Assembly: GCF_900115705.1 (NCBI RefSeq)
Contig: NZ_FOXL01000004.1
Span: 186,001-250,000, forward strand
Direction: 5' to 3'
DNA from: Frateuria terrea
GTDB lineage: Bacteria; Pseudomonadota; Gammaproteobacteria; Xanthomonadales; Rhodanobacteraceae
DNA length: 64,000 nt
Shown: piece by piece, positions 25,967 through 32,576 of the stretch
Numbering within the stretch: the first letter of the stretch is position 1
Layout of the letters: every line of letters begins with the position of its first letter
Program-made: the position numbers and the translations under genes
The notes under the pieces: model-generated
What the model was told of the DNA's origin: nothing
The model's database searches: none
Seen by the model: the letters and a program-made list of their open reading frames with translations, nothing else

Positions 25967-26263
25967 ATGCGATCAACATCTCTGGTACGGCTGGCGGCGA
26001 AAGCGCAGCCGGCAACGCCGCACCAGCGTGTTATCTCGCCGGTGGACGACGCGAGGACGGCGGCACTGGCCGTGCTGCGGATGGCCGCGGCGCTGGAACC
26101 CGATCCGGTGGAGGCCATGGTCTGGTACCGCAGCGTGCCCCTCGCCGTGCTGGACGGGCTCACCGCGGCGGAACTGGTGAAGGAGGGCAGGGTACATGCG
26201 GTGCTCGCCTTCCTCCGTGCGGCCATCGAAATCGACCGCTCCGAGCGGAGGACGCTGCAATGA
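25967..26263 (+). CDS. DUF2384 (MbcA/ParS/Xre toxin-binding) domain protein 1
   Basis: A 98-residue protein with a strong ribosome site (GCAGGAGG at 25953-25960). The core VEAMVWYRSVPLAVLDGLTA followed by AELVKEGRVHAVLAFLRAA fits the toxin-binding domain of Xre/MbcA/ParS antitoxins, though less conserved than in the next gene. The N-terminal Xre helix-turn-helix of typical antitoxins is not evident. No RES-domain toxin is nearby. The next gene starts inside its stop codon. Confidence 0.6.
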   Translation: MRSTSLVRLAAKAQPATPHQRVISPVDDARTAALAVLRMAAALEPDPVEAMVWYRSVPLAVLDGLTAAELVKEGRVHAVLAFLRAAIEIDRSERRTLQ

Positions 26264-26589
26264 GACAGGCCGTCCGTTCGTCGAAGGCCAGCGACAGCCT
26301 GCGCAACGTGAGCGAGGAACTGCGAGGGCTGGATCGCGTCCGCGACGCCGCCGTCCAGCGCGCTTTCAGCGTGCTGGAGGAGCAGCATGCCGCCATCGCG
26401 CACTTGGTGATCCAGTCCATCGGCGATCGCCAGCGCGCTGCGCGCTGGATGTGCATGCACCAGCGCGCCTTCGGCGGACGCTCGGCCTACGACCTGCTCG
26501 CCGAGGGCGACGTGGATACCGTGTGCGACCGATTGACCGCAAATATGCCGGTCCCGACAATTGCCTCGCAGCGCGACGCGGCGTACTGA
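26260..26589 (+). CDS. DUF2384 (MbcA/ParS/Xre toxin-binding) domain protein 2
   Basis: A 109-residue protein coupled by ATGA overlap to the previous one. RAARWMCMHQRAFGGRSAYD and LLAEGDVDTVCDRL are a clear match to the DUF2384 core (Trp-x(n)-FGG-x-SAYDLLAEGD). About 45 residues of helical sequence precede it. It has the antitoxin-type domain without a recognisable toxin or DNA-binding domain. The pair may form a heteromer, act as an orphan antitoxin, or have another regulatory role. Confidence 0.7.
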   Translation: MRQAVRSSKASDSLRNVSEELRGLDRVRDAAVQRAFSVLEEQHAAIAHLVIQSIGDRQRAARWMCMHQRAFGGRSAYDLLAEGDVDTVCDRLTANMPVPTIASQRDAAY

Positions 26590-26826
26590 AATCTGCCGCG
26601 CAGGAAACGGAGAGATGCTGAGGCCGCTGCCGGCGCGCGTCGCTCAGCTCGACCGTGGCACGTGCTCCAACGGACGGTATCGGGCGCTGTCACCTAGGCA
26701 GCAAAGACCGCCATACCCAGCGAAACGAATACCAGTGCATCCGCCGAAGCGCGCGATGCCTATGCGACGTGCTTGCCTGTGCGGGAACACGGCAAGCACG
26801 TCCTTGTTGTCGCTTCGGGCGAGACC

Positions 26827-27570
26827 TCACGCCGCGGCCAAGGCCACGGCATCGGCGCCCGCCGGCAGGCGTACCGGGCTCGCTGGATCGTTGACTGCCC
26901 ACCACACCGCCTCGGTCACGTCGGAGGTGTGCGTCACCGGATCGGTCGATTGCGACCAGCTTTCGAAAACCTTCTGCACCAGCCCGCTGTATGCCTCGGG
27001 GAAGCCACCTTGCACGCGGGATCGGGCGTTCTCGCCGAAACGGGTTTCCGGTGCTCTCCCCGGCAGCACCAGCCGGACCCGAACGTTGAACGGTTCCAAC
27101 TCGAGCGCCAGCGATTCGGTGAACGCGTTCACGGCCGCCTTGCTGGCGGTATAGACGGACAGGAGGTGCAGCGGCTTCAGCGTAACTGAGGAGGTGACGT
27201 TGACGATCACGCCGCCCCTACGCTGGCGGAATTGCGGCAATACCGCCTGGGTCATCGCGATGGTGCCCAGGGTGTTGGTTTCGAACACGTCGCGAGCGGC
27301 ATCCATCGAGGTGCCTTCCAGCGCATTGAGCAAGCCGATGCCGGCATTGTTCACGAGCGCGTCGATGGGACCAGCTGCATCGATGAGAGCGCGAATGCTC
27401 CGCGGGTCGGTCACGTCGAGCGGCAGCACGCGCAGGCGCTTGGAGCGCGGCAACACGTCTTCGCGCGGCGTGCGCATGGTGGCGATGACTTGCCAGCCGC
27501 GGCCGAGGAAATCCTTGGCGATCTCAAGGCCAAAGCCGGACGAACAACCGGTAATCAGTACGGTTTTCAT
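26827..27570 (-). CDS. Short-chain dehydrogenase/reductase
   Basis: A 247-residue NAD(P)-dependent oxidoreductase. The cofactor motif is LITGCSSGFGLEIAKDF (TGxxxGxG), NNAG is in ALVNNAGIGLLNALEG, the catalytic Ser lies in VNVTSSVTLKP and the YxxxK motif in SVYTASKAAVNAF. All key residues are present. It is divergent from an AraC regulator 102 nt away, a common regulator-target pair. Substrate is unknown. Confidence 0.93.
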   Translation of the reverse strand: MKTVLITGCSSGFGLEIAKDFLGRGWQVIATMRTPREDVLPRSKRLRVLPLDVTDPRSIRALIDAAGPIDALVNNAGIGLLNALEGTSMDAARDVFETNTLGTIAMTQAVLPQFRQRRGGVIVNVTSSVTLKPLHLLSVYTASKAAVNAFTESLALELEPFNVRVRLVLPGRAPETRFGENARSRVQGGFPEAYSGLVQKVFESWSQSTDPVTHTSDVTEAVWWAVNDPASPVRLPAGADAVALAAA

Positions 27571-27672
27571 AAAGGTCCTGCGTGGGGTGGCGGGGTGACG
27601 TGTCCACGATAGGCGCCGGCCCCAGGATCATCTACCATAGAAGGTCCATATTTTATTAGCTATAGTCCAATC

Positions 27673-28578
27673 GTGGCCGATCCACTCTCCGAAGTCGTCA
27701 CGCTGCTTCAGCCCGAAGCCGCTTTTTCCAAGGTGGTCAACGGTGCTGGCCGGTGGCGGGTGCGCCGCACCGAGCTTGGGCGGCCGTTCTATTGCGTGGT
27801 ACTTGAAGGCTCCTGCCGGCTTGCCGTGGAAGGGCACGAACCGCTGGTGCTCCAAGCTGACGATTTCGTGCTGATCCCCGCCGCGCATAACTTCGCGACC
27901 TCGAGCATCGACCCGCCGGATGACGGCCCGGAGGCGCCACCCTTTGTCCATCCCAACGGTGAATTCCGCCTCGGCACGCTCGAAGGGGCGCCGCAGGTGC
28001 GCATGATGGTCGGCTACTGCGCCTTCGGCTCGCCGGATGCTGACATGCTGGTTTCGCTGTTGCCGCAGCTGGTGCACGTGCGCGGCGAGCATCGGCTCGC
28101 CACGCTGGTGCAATTCGTGAACGAGGAATCGCGCGGACAACGGCCCGCCCGCGAGTTGATCCTTACACGCCTGCTGGAAGTGCTGCTGATCGAAGCGCTG
28201 CGATCCACCGCGGGGACCGCTGCGTCGCCCGGATTGCTGCGCGGCCTGGCCGACGCACGCCTCGCTGTCGCGATAAGACGCATGCATGAAATGCCAATGC
28301 GCCCATGGACGGTGGCGCACCTGGCGAAGGAGGCAGCGCTTTCGCGCTCGGCGTTCTTCGAGCGTTTCAACCGCGCCGTAGGAGTGACGCCCATGGAGTA
28401 CCTGCTGGCCTGGCGGATGGCATTGGCCAAGAAGCTGCTGCGCAACCAGGGCGTCGCTATCGCGGACGTCGCCCGGCGTGTTGGCTACGGCTCAGCGAGT
28501 ACCTTCAGCGTTGCCTTCAGCCGCCACGTCGGCATGCCGCCTGCACGCTATGCACGCGAACAGTTGTCGGCCCCATGA
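27673..28578 (+). CDS. AraC family regulator with cupin sensor domain
   Basis: About 301 residues from GTG 27673. The N-terminal cupin_6 domain begins ADPLSEVVTLLQPEAAFSKV and includes CVVLEGSCRLAVEGHEPLVL. Two C-terminal helix-turn-helix units follow: WTVAHLAKEAALSRSAFFERF and VAIADVARRVGYGSASTFSVAF, with the conserved RHVGMPPARY end. It likely controls the divergent SDR gene. The AT-rich shared spacer (27630-27672) contains two GTCCA direct repeats that could be its binding half-sites. Confidence 0.92.
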   Translation: MADPLSEVVTLLQPEAAFSKVVNGAGRWRVRRTELGRPFYCVVLEGSCRLAVEGHEPLVLQADDFVLIPAAHNFATSSIDPPDDGPEAPPFVHPNGEFRLGTLEGAPQVRMMVGYCAFGSPDADMLVSLLPQLVHVRGEHRLATLVQFVNEESRGQRPARELILTRLLEVLLIEALRSTAGTAASPGLLRGLADARLAVAIRRMHEMPMRPWTVAHLAKEAALSRSAFFERFNRAVGVTPMEYLLAWRMALAKKLLRNQGVAIADVARRVGYGSASTFSVAFSRHVGMPPARYAREQLSAP

Positions 28579-28839
28579 TGTAGTGGACGCGGGAGCACGC
28601 TCGTGTTTTGGCGCGGCGTTGGCTACAGCAGGGAAACACGAGGTCGGTGCGGAAAGTCTTGAAGTTATCGAGGGCGGGGCGGGCGTTACTCTCAATCCGT
28701 GAGCCACGGAACGCAGCCGCTCCTTGGCGACGAGTTGCGTTTGCAAGGGCCGCTGGTGGCAGTCTTGGCACCTCGGTGCGTCCCCGACTCGTAGCCGCTA
28801 CCCAGCGGAGGAGTGAAGGCTTCGCGCCCACCGCGTGTG
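28579..28839. other. Intergenic DNA before dif, nothing recognised
   Basis: No coding gene is supported here. A 151-codon minus-strand frame crosses this stretch, the dif site and the repeat cluster, so it is a chance frame. Confidence 0.5.
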
Positions 28840-28867
28840 ATTTGACATAATAGACATTATGCGCACT
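28840..28867 (-). other. dif: dif-like XerCD recombination site
   Basis: The 28 bp consist of left arm ATTTGACATAA, a 6-bp centre TAGACA and right arm TTATGCGCACT. Against the E. coli dif (read on the complementary strand) 25 of 28 positions agree, including the full GTGCGCATAA XerC arm apart from its outermost base. A single copy is seen in the window. XerC and XerD resolve chromosome dimers here, so this marks the terminus region. Genes to the right run mainly on the minus strand and those to the left mainly on the plus strand, as expected around a terminus. Confidence 0.85.
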
Positions 28868-28895
28868 TGTTGCTGCTTCTGGCCCTTGGCATGGC

Positions 28896-28962
28896 TGTCG
28901 TCGCCCACTTAACCATGTCCACCGACCAGCTAACCCTGTCCACCCGCGTAACCGTGTCATGT
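28896..28962 (-). repeat. Transposon end-repeat cluster A (three copies)
   Basis: Copies of a TTAACCnTGTCCACC-like motif start at 28909, 28930 and 28948 (steps 21 and 18). The same steps (21 and 18) and orientation occur at the right end at 52289, 52310 and 52328. The flank GTCGTCGCCCACTTAACC also matches GTCGTCGTCCCCTTAACC there. The cluster lies 29 nt from dif and is probably a transposase-binding array. Confidence 0.7.
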
Positions 28963-29067
28963 ATTTCTTCAATTGACGCTTAGGGCTTGATCTCGGTCCG
29001 TGATCAGTAGCTATTTGCTCGATGTGGCGAACAATCTCGGTCGTATCTGTGTCAGGTGGCCGACCAG

Positions 29068-29116
29068 TTAACTAGGTCCACCGCTTAACCAGGTCCACCG
29101 CATAAACGTGTCCACC
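29068..29116 (-). repeat. Transposon end-repeat cluster B (three copies, 17-bp steps)
   Basis: TTAACTAGGTCCACC at 29068, TTAACCAGGTCCACC at 29085 and ATAAACGTGTCCACC at 29102 belong to the same motif family as cluster A but are spaced by exactly 17 bp. No matching 17-bp array is seen at the right end. Confidence 0.65.
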
Positions 29117-29140
29117 ATTGCACGCCTTAGATTCCGGTGC

Positions 29141-30049
29141 TCATCGGGTTCGTGGTTTCGAGCGGCCGGGCCGCGCCTTGGCATCCGTGGCTGCCTTGCG
29201 ACGGCCAGCGATGGCCGGCCTTGCTGCGGTTCGGGCCTTGGTGAGGGCCTTTTCCAAAGCAGTCACCTGGCCTATATACCCGGCAAGATCCTGCTCGACC
29301 TGACGCAACTGCTCGCGCAACCCATCGCGCTGCGTCTGCAGCGCCGCCACCGCGTCGCGATGGGAGTGGTCGGACGTCTCGTACTGTTGGCGCCAGTGCT
29401 TGGCGTCTTGTCGAGCGCGGTCGATCTCCTGATGCGCGTGGTCTTCGACGCCACGCACGTAGGCCTCTTGGCGCGCTCGTTCTGCCTGGAGCGACACCTG
29501 GTGCTCGTCCAGCTGCGTGCGCAGCGCTTTAATCTCGCTCGCCTGAGCGTCGCACGCCGCCTGCAGTCGGTCGCGTTGTTGCACCAGATCGGCTCGCATT
29601 GCGTGGCTGTCCTGCAATTGAGCATCCAGGGTGGCACAGGCGTGTTCGGCCAGGTCACGGGCGGCGCGGGCCTGAGCCAGCTCGGCGGCTGCGGCCTGCA
29701 GCTGGGCGTCCCACGCTGCGCGTTCCTGCGCGAGCGCTTCCCGGGCCGCGGTCAAGTCGGCGTGGGCTTGCGTCCAACCCGCCTGGGCATGGGTCTCGGC
29801 GTGAGCCAACGCTACGCGCCAGAGCGCGACGGCCGCCTCCCCGACCTCCGCCGGTACCTCCGGGAGCGTGAGCACCTCCTTTAGCCGTTGCGCCAAGGTG
29901 CCGCGCCAGGCCTCAAGCATGCGTGTGACGGTATTGGGCGAGCCAGTGCCCAGGTACTGGCGCACCCGTTCGACGGTGGGTTTCTCGCCGGCGGCCACCA
30001 GCGCGTCGGCGGCGGCGTTGACTTGGTCTTGGGTGATGCCTTTGGGCAT
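29141..30049 (-). CDS. KfrA-like coiled-coil DNA-binding protein 1
   Basis: A 302-residue protein from ATG 30049 with AGGAGAC upstream. The N-terminal KfrA domain has GITQDQVNAAADALVAAGEK, PTVERVRQYLGTGSPNTV and TRMLEAWRG. Residues from about 100 to 290 are an Ala/Gln/Arg-rich coiled coil, and the C-terminus is basic. KfrA proteins of plasmids bind their own promoter and aid stable inheritance. A palindrome in the divergent promoter fits autoregulation and possibly control of the recombinase gene. A close paralogue lies at 52465-53358. Confidence 0.8.
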   Translation of the reverse strand: MPKGITQDQVNAAADALVAAGEKPTVERVRQYLGTGSPNTVTRMLEAWRGTLAQRLKEVLTLPEVPAEVGEAAVALWRVALAHAETHAQAGWTQAHADLTAAREALAQERAAWDAQLQAAAAELAQARAARDLAEHACATLDAQLQDSHAMRADLVQQRDRLQAACDAQASEIKALRTQLDEHQVSLQAERARQEAYVRGVEDHAHQEIDRARQDAKHWRQQYETSDHSHRDAVAALQTQRDGLREQLRQVEQDLAGYIGQVTALEKALTKARTAARPAIAGRRKAATDAKARPGRSKPRTR

Positions 30050-30086
30050 GGGATATGTCTCCTCGATCGGTGCCCTACCCGCTTGG

Positions 30087-30126
30087 CTTTCTACGGCCGA
30101 TAAGGGATAGTTATCGGCACTAGAAG
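30087..30126. promoter_or_regulatory. KfrA operator between kfrA1 and the recombinase gene
   Basis: GCCGATAA at 30096-30103 and TTATCGGC at 30111-30118 form an exact inverted repeat with a 7-nt spacer, flanked by outer TTTCTA and TAGAAG. The half-site TTTCTACnnnCGATAA recurs upstream of the second KfrA gene at 53395-53410. Confidence 0.65.
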
Positions 30127-30158
30127 CCCTATTTCGTGTTATTTCGTACATAGTACAT

Positions 30159-31241
30159 ATGAAATCAAACGCGGTGGTACCTGTCCCCGACACGCTGCCC
30201 GCGCTGCAGCCGGCCGTGCTCGCCGAGCAGGCCGCCGCCGCGGTGCGCGAGCTCCTGGCCGAAGCGGCTGCCGCCAACACCCAGCGCAGCTACGCCACCG
30301 CCCTGCGCTACTGGGCCGCCTGGTTCCAGGGCCGCTACGGTGAGCCGTTTGTCTTGCCGCTGCCCGAGGCCACCGTGGTGCAATTCCTGGTCGACCACCT
30401 GGCCCGGCGCGGCAAGGCGGGGCTGAGCTGGGAGTTGCCCGCCGCGCTGGACACTCAACTGGTCGCGGCCAAGCTCAAGCAGCGTCCCGGGCCGTTCAAG
30501 CTCAGCACGGTGGTGCACCGGATCGCCGTGCTCTCGACAGCCCATCAGCTGAAGAAACTGGCCAACCCGTGCGAGGCGTCGGCGGTACGCCACCTGCTGG
30601 CCCGGGGGCGCCGCGCCGCGGTCAAGCGCGGCGAACGACCGCGCAAGAAGACCGCGATTACCAAGACCGAGCTGGCCGCCTTGGTGGCCACCTGCGATAG
30701 CTCGCTCGAGGGCTTGCGCGATCGCGCCCTGCTCTACTTCGGTTTTGCCAGCGGCGGGCGACGGCGCAGCGAGATTGCCGCGGCGGATCTGGGCGATCTG
30801 CGGGCGCTGCCCGAGGGCGGTTACGTCTACCGGCTGGAGCACAGCAAGACCCAGCAGGCCGGTCCGAGCGCCACCTCGACGCCGGACAAGCCGCTCCTGG
30901 GCGTGGCGGCCGCCGCGCTCACCGCCTGGCTCACCGCCAGCGGGCTGACCGAGGGGCCGATCTTTCGGCGGCTGTGGGGCAGCCGGATCGGGCCGGGCCT
31001 CTCGCCCAAGGCGGTGGCCACCATCGTGCAGCGGCGGGCGCGTCAAGCCGGGCTGGAGGGTGACTTTGCTGGGCACAGCCTGCGCTCGGGCTTTGTCACC
31101 GAAGGCGGGCGCCAAGGGATCGCCCTACCCGCGCTGATGGCGATGACCGAACACCGGTCGGTGGCCAGCGTTGTGGGTTACTTCCAGGCCGGCGGCGTAG
31201 CCAGCAATCCCGCCGCCCGGATGCTGGAGGACGGCGAATGA
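30159..31241 (+). CDS. Tyrosine recombinase/integrase
   Basis: A 360-residue site-specific recombinase. The N-terminal SAM-like arm contains NTQRSYATALRYWAAWFQGRYG. The catalytic domain has the first Arg in FASGGRRRSEIAAADL, HSLRSGFVTEGG (His-x-x-Arg), EHRSVASVVGYFQAG with the second His/Trp-type residue and the nucleophile Tyr at about residue 343. The start at 30159 has no clear ribosome site, so it may be leaderless. It is divergent from kfrA1 and may integrate the element or resolve cointegrates made by the TniABQ module, which lacks a serine resolvase. Confidence 0.88.
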   Translation: MKSNAVVPVPDTLPALQPAVLAEQAAAAVRELLAEAAAANTQRSYATALRYWAAWFQGRYGEPFVLPLPEATVVQFLVDHLARRGKAGLSWELPAALDTQLVAAKLKQRPGPFKLSTVVHRIAVLSTAHQLKKLANPCEASAVRHLLARGRRAAVKRGERPRKKTAITKTELAALVATCDSSLEGLRDRALLYFGFASGGRRRSEIAAADLGDLRALPEGGYVYRLEHSKTQQAGPSATSTPDKPLLGVAAAALTAWLTASGLTEGPIFRRLWGSRIGPGLSPKAVATIVQRRARQAGLEGDFAGHSLRSGFVTEGGRQGIALPALMAMTEHRSVASVVGYFQAGGVASNPAARMLEDGE

Positions 31242-31322
31242 TGTTCCAGTACCGCCGCGCCATCTGCACCCCGGCGTGCCGGTAGCGCGCGCTGTCCCCT
31301 CTTTGATGTCCAAGGAAGCCCG

Positions 31323-32423
31323 ATGGCCGCTGTCAGCAATTCAATCGTGCACCTGGTCATGCGATTCGGTGATACCGTGCTGTCTTATGGTACCGGTTTG
31401 TTGTACGAACGCCTCGGCCAGTTTTTCATTATCACCGCTTGGCACAACGTCACCGGCCTCCATTCGGAGACCTTGCGTCCCTTAAACAAACACCTAGCCA
31501 TACCGGACAATATTGTCGCGAGCATCGTGGCGGTATGGCCGGGCATGGGGAGCGGCCGCCTTCCCTTGACCCTGCCGTTGGCGGATGAAGAGAAGGCGCT
31601 CTTTTATATACATCCGGTGAACTGGCCACGGGTCGATGTGGTCGCCATTCCTTTTGACCCTGCCGCCGAGCATTCGTTGGAGGGGGTGTTGTCGAACGGA
31701 GAGGTGATGCGCGAGGGTATCCGCCTCGCTGCCGCCAGCGGACCAGCGGCTGAAATCTGTCCGGTGCAGAGATATTTGGTGCCGGATCACGTAGCCACGG
31801 CGTGGATCAACGACGTAGACGTGACCGAGGAACTGTTTATCCCCGGTTACCCGCTCAACATTCAGAGCCATCTGGCCGAGCCGGTATGGAAGCGGGCGAC
31901 GGTTGCATCTTCCGTCCAGGCCGGTTGGAACGGTGAGCGCAAATTCCTCATCGACAGCGCCTCGCAAAGCGGCATGTCTGGAGCACCGGTCGTGTACTAC
32001 AACGCAAAGGGCGTGGTACGCATTGGGGGCATGACCATGCACCTTGATCGCGAGGCCGCCATTCTGGCAGGCATCTATGTGGGCAGGATGGGCGTGCGAA
32101 ACGATCGCGATCCGCAAATCGGCACGGTATGGCACGCCAGCGTGATCGACGAGATCATCGACGGACGGTGCCACGAGCACTTGGCTGCGGAAATCGAGCT
32201 CACCAACAGCGCACTGGAAGCCGCCGTGGTGGAGTCACTACGCACGTGCTCACGGGAAGGACTGGAAAACCTCAACAACCCCCAAATGCGCTCCAGGTTT
32301 TATGTCCAACACGAGGTCTTAAAAAGAATTAGCGGGCGCGCCAAGCCGCAGCGCGTGCTTGACGCGGTGGTCGACATGGCGCAGCGCTACAAGGGGCCCT
32401 TGGTGCCCGACGAGGGTGTGTAG
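31323..32423 (+). CDS. Trypsin-like serine protease
   Basis: A 366-residue protein with AAGGA before ATG 31323. A trypsin-fold triad is in place: His41 in FIITAWHNVTG, Asp105 in WPRVDVVAIPF and Ser219 in SQSGMSGAPVVYY (GxSGxP). No signal peptide is present, so it works in the cytoplasm. The last 100 residues are helical and may bind a partner. Cytoplasmic trypsin-like proteases are often effectors or processing enzymes in bacterial conflict systems. The convergent neighbour is a NERD helicase. Its target is unknown. Confidence 0.75.
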   Translation: MAAVSNSIVHLVMRFGDTVLSYGTGLLYERLGQFFIITAWHNVTGLHSETLRPLNKHLAIPDNIVASIVAVWPGMGSGRLPLTLPLADEEKALFYIHPVNWPRVDVVAIPFDPAAEHSLEGVLSNGEVMREGIRLAAASGPAAEICPVQRYLVPDHVATAWINDVDVTEELFIPGYPLNIQSHLAEPVWKRATVASSVQAGWNGERKFLIDSASQSGMSGAPVVYYNAKGVVRIGGMTMHLDREAAILAGIYVGRMGVRNDRDPQIGTVWHASVIDEIIDGRCHEHLAAEIELTNSALEAAVVESLRTCSREGLENLNNPQMRSRFYVQHEVLKRISGRAKPQRVLDAVVDMAQRYKGPLVPDEGV

Positions 32424-32576
32424 CCGGCAATGGATCTGACCAACGGGTCCCAGCTTGCGGAGCGCGCTTCCAGCGCAGATGAGCTTCTTCCCAAGCGTCC
32501 ACCAGGCGGTGGACCGGGCATGGGCAATCGATGTACCGGCGTGCTCACAACTCTCGATTTGATCGGGAACTTCTGC

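Noticed and set aside
26693-26701. Third MarR half-site CCTAGGCAG
   Set aside because: Nine matching bases without the other half are expected by chance in a window of this size.
28517-28972. 151-codon minus-strand open frame
   Set aside because: It runs through the AraC 3' end, dif and the repeat cluster and has no recognisable domain or ribosome site.
28909-29116. CRISPR-like appearance of the short repeats
   Set aside because: Repeats are about 15 bp with 2-6 bp between them, diverged, and without spacers or cas genes; they fit transposase sites.
28909-29116. Plasmid iterons or a replication origin next to kfrA
   Set aside because: No Rep gene was found and the same array sits at the right end of the island, so transposon ends explain it better.
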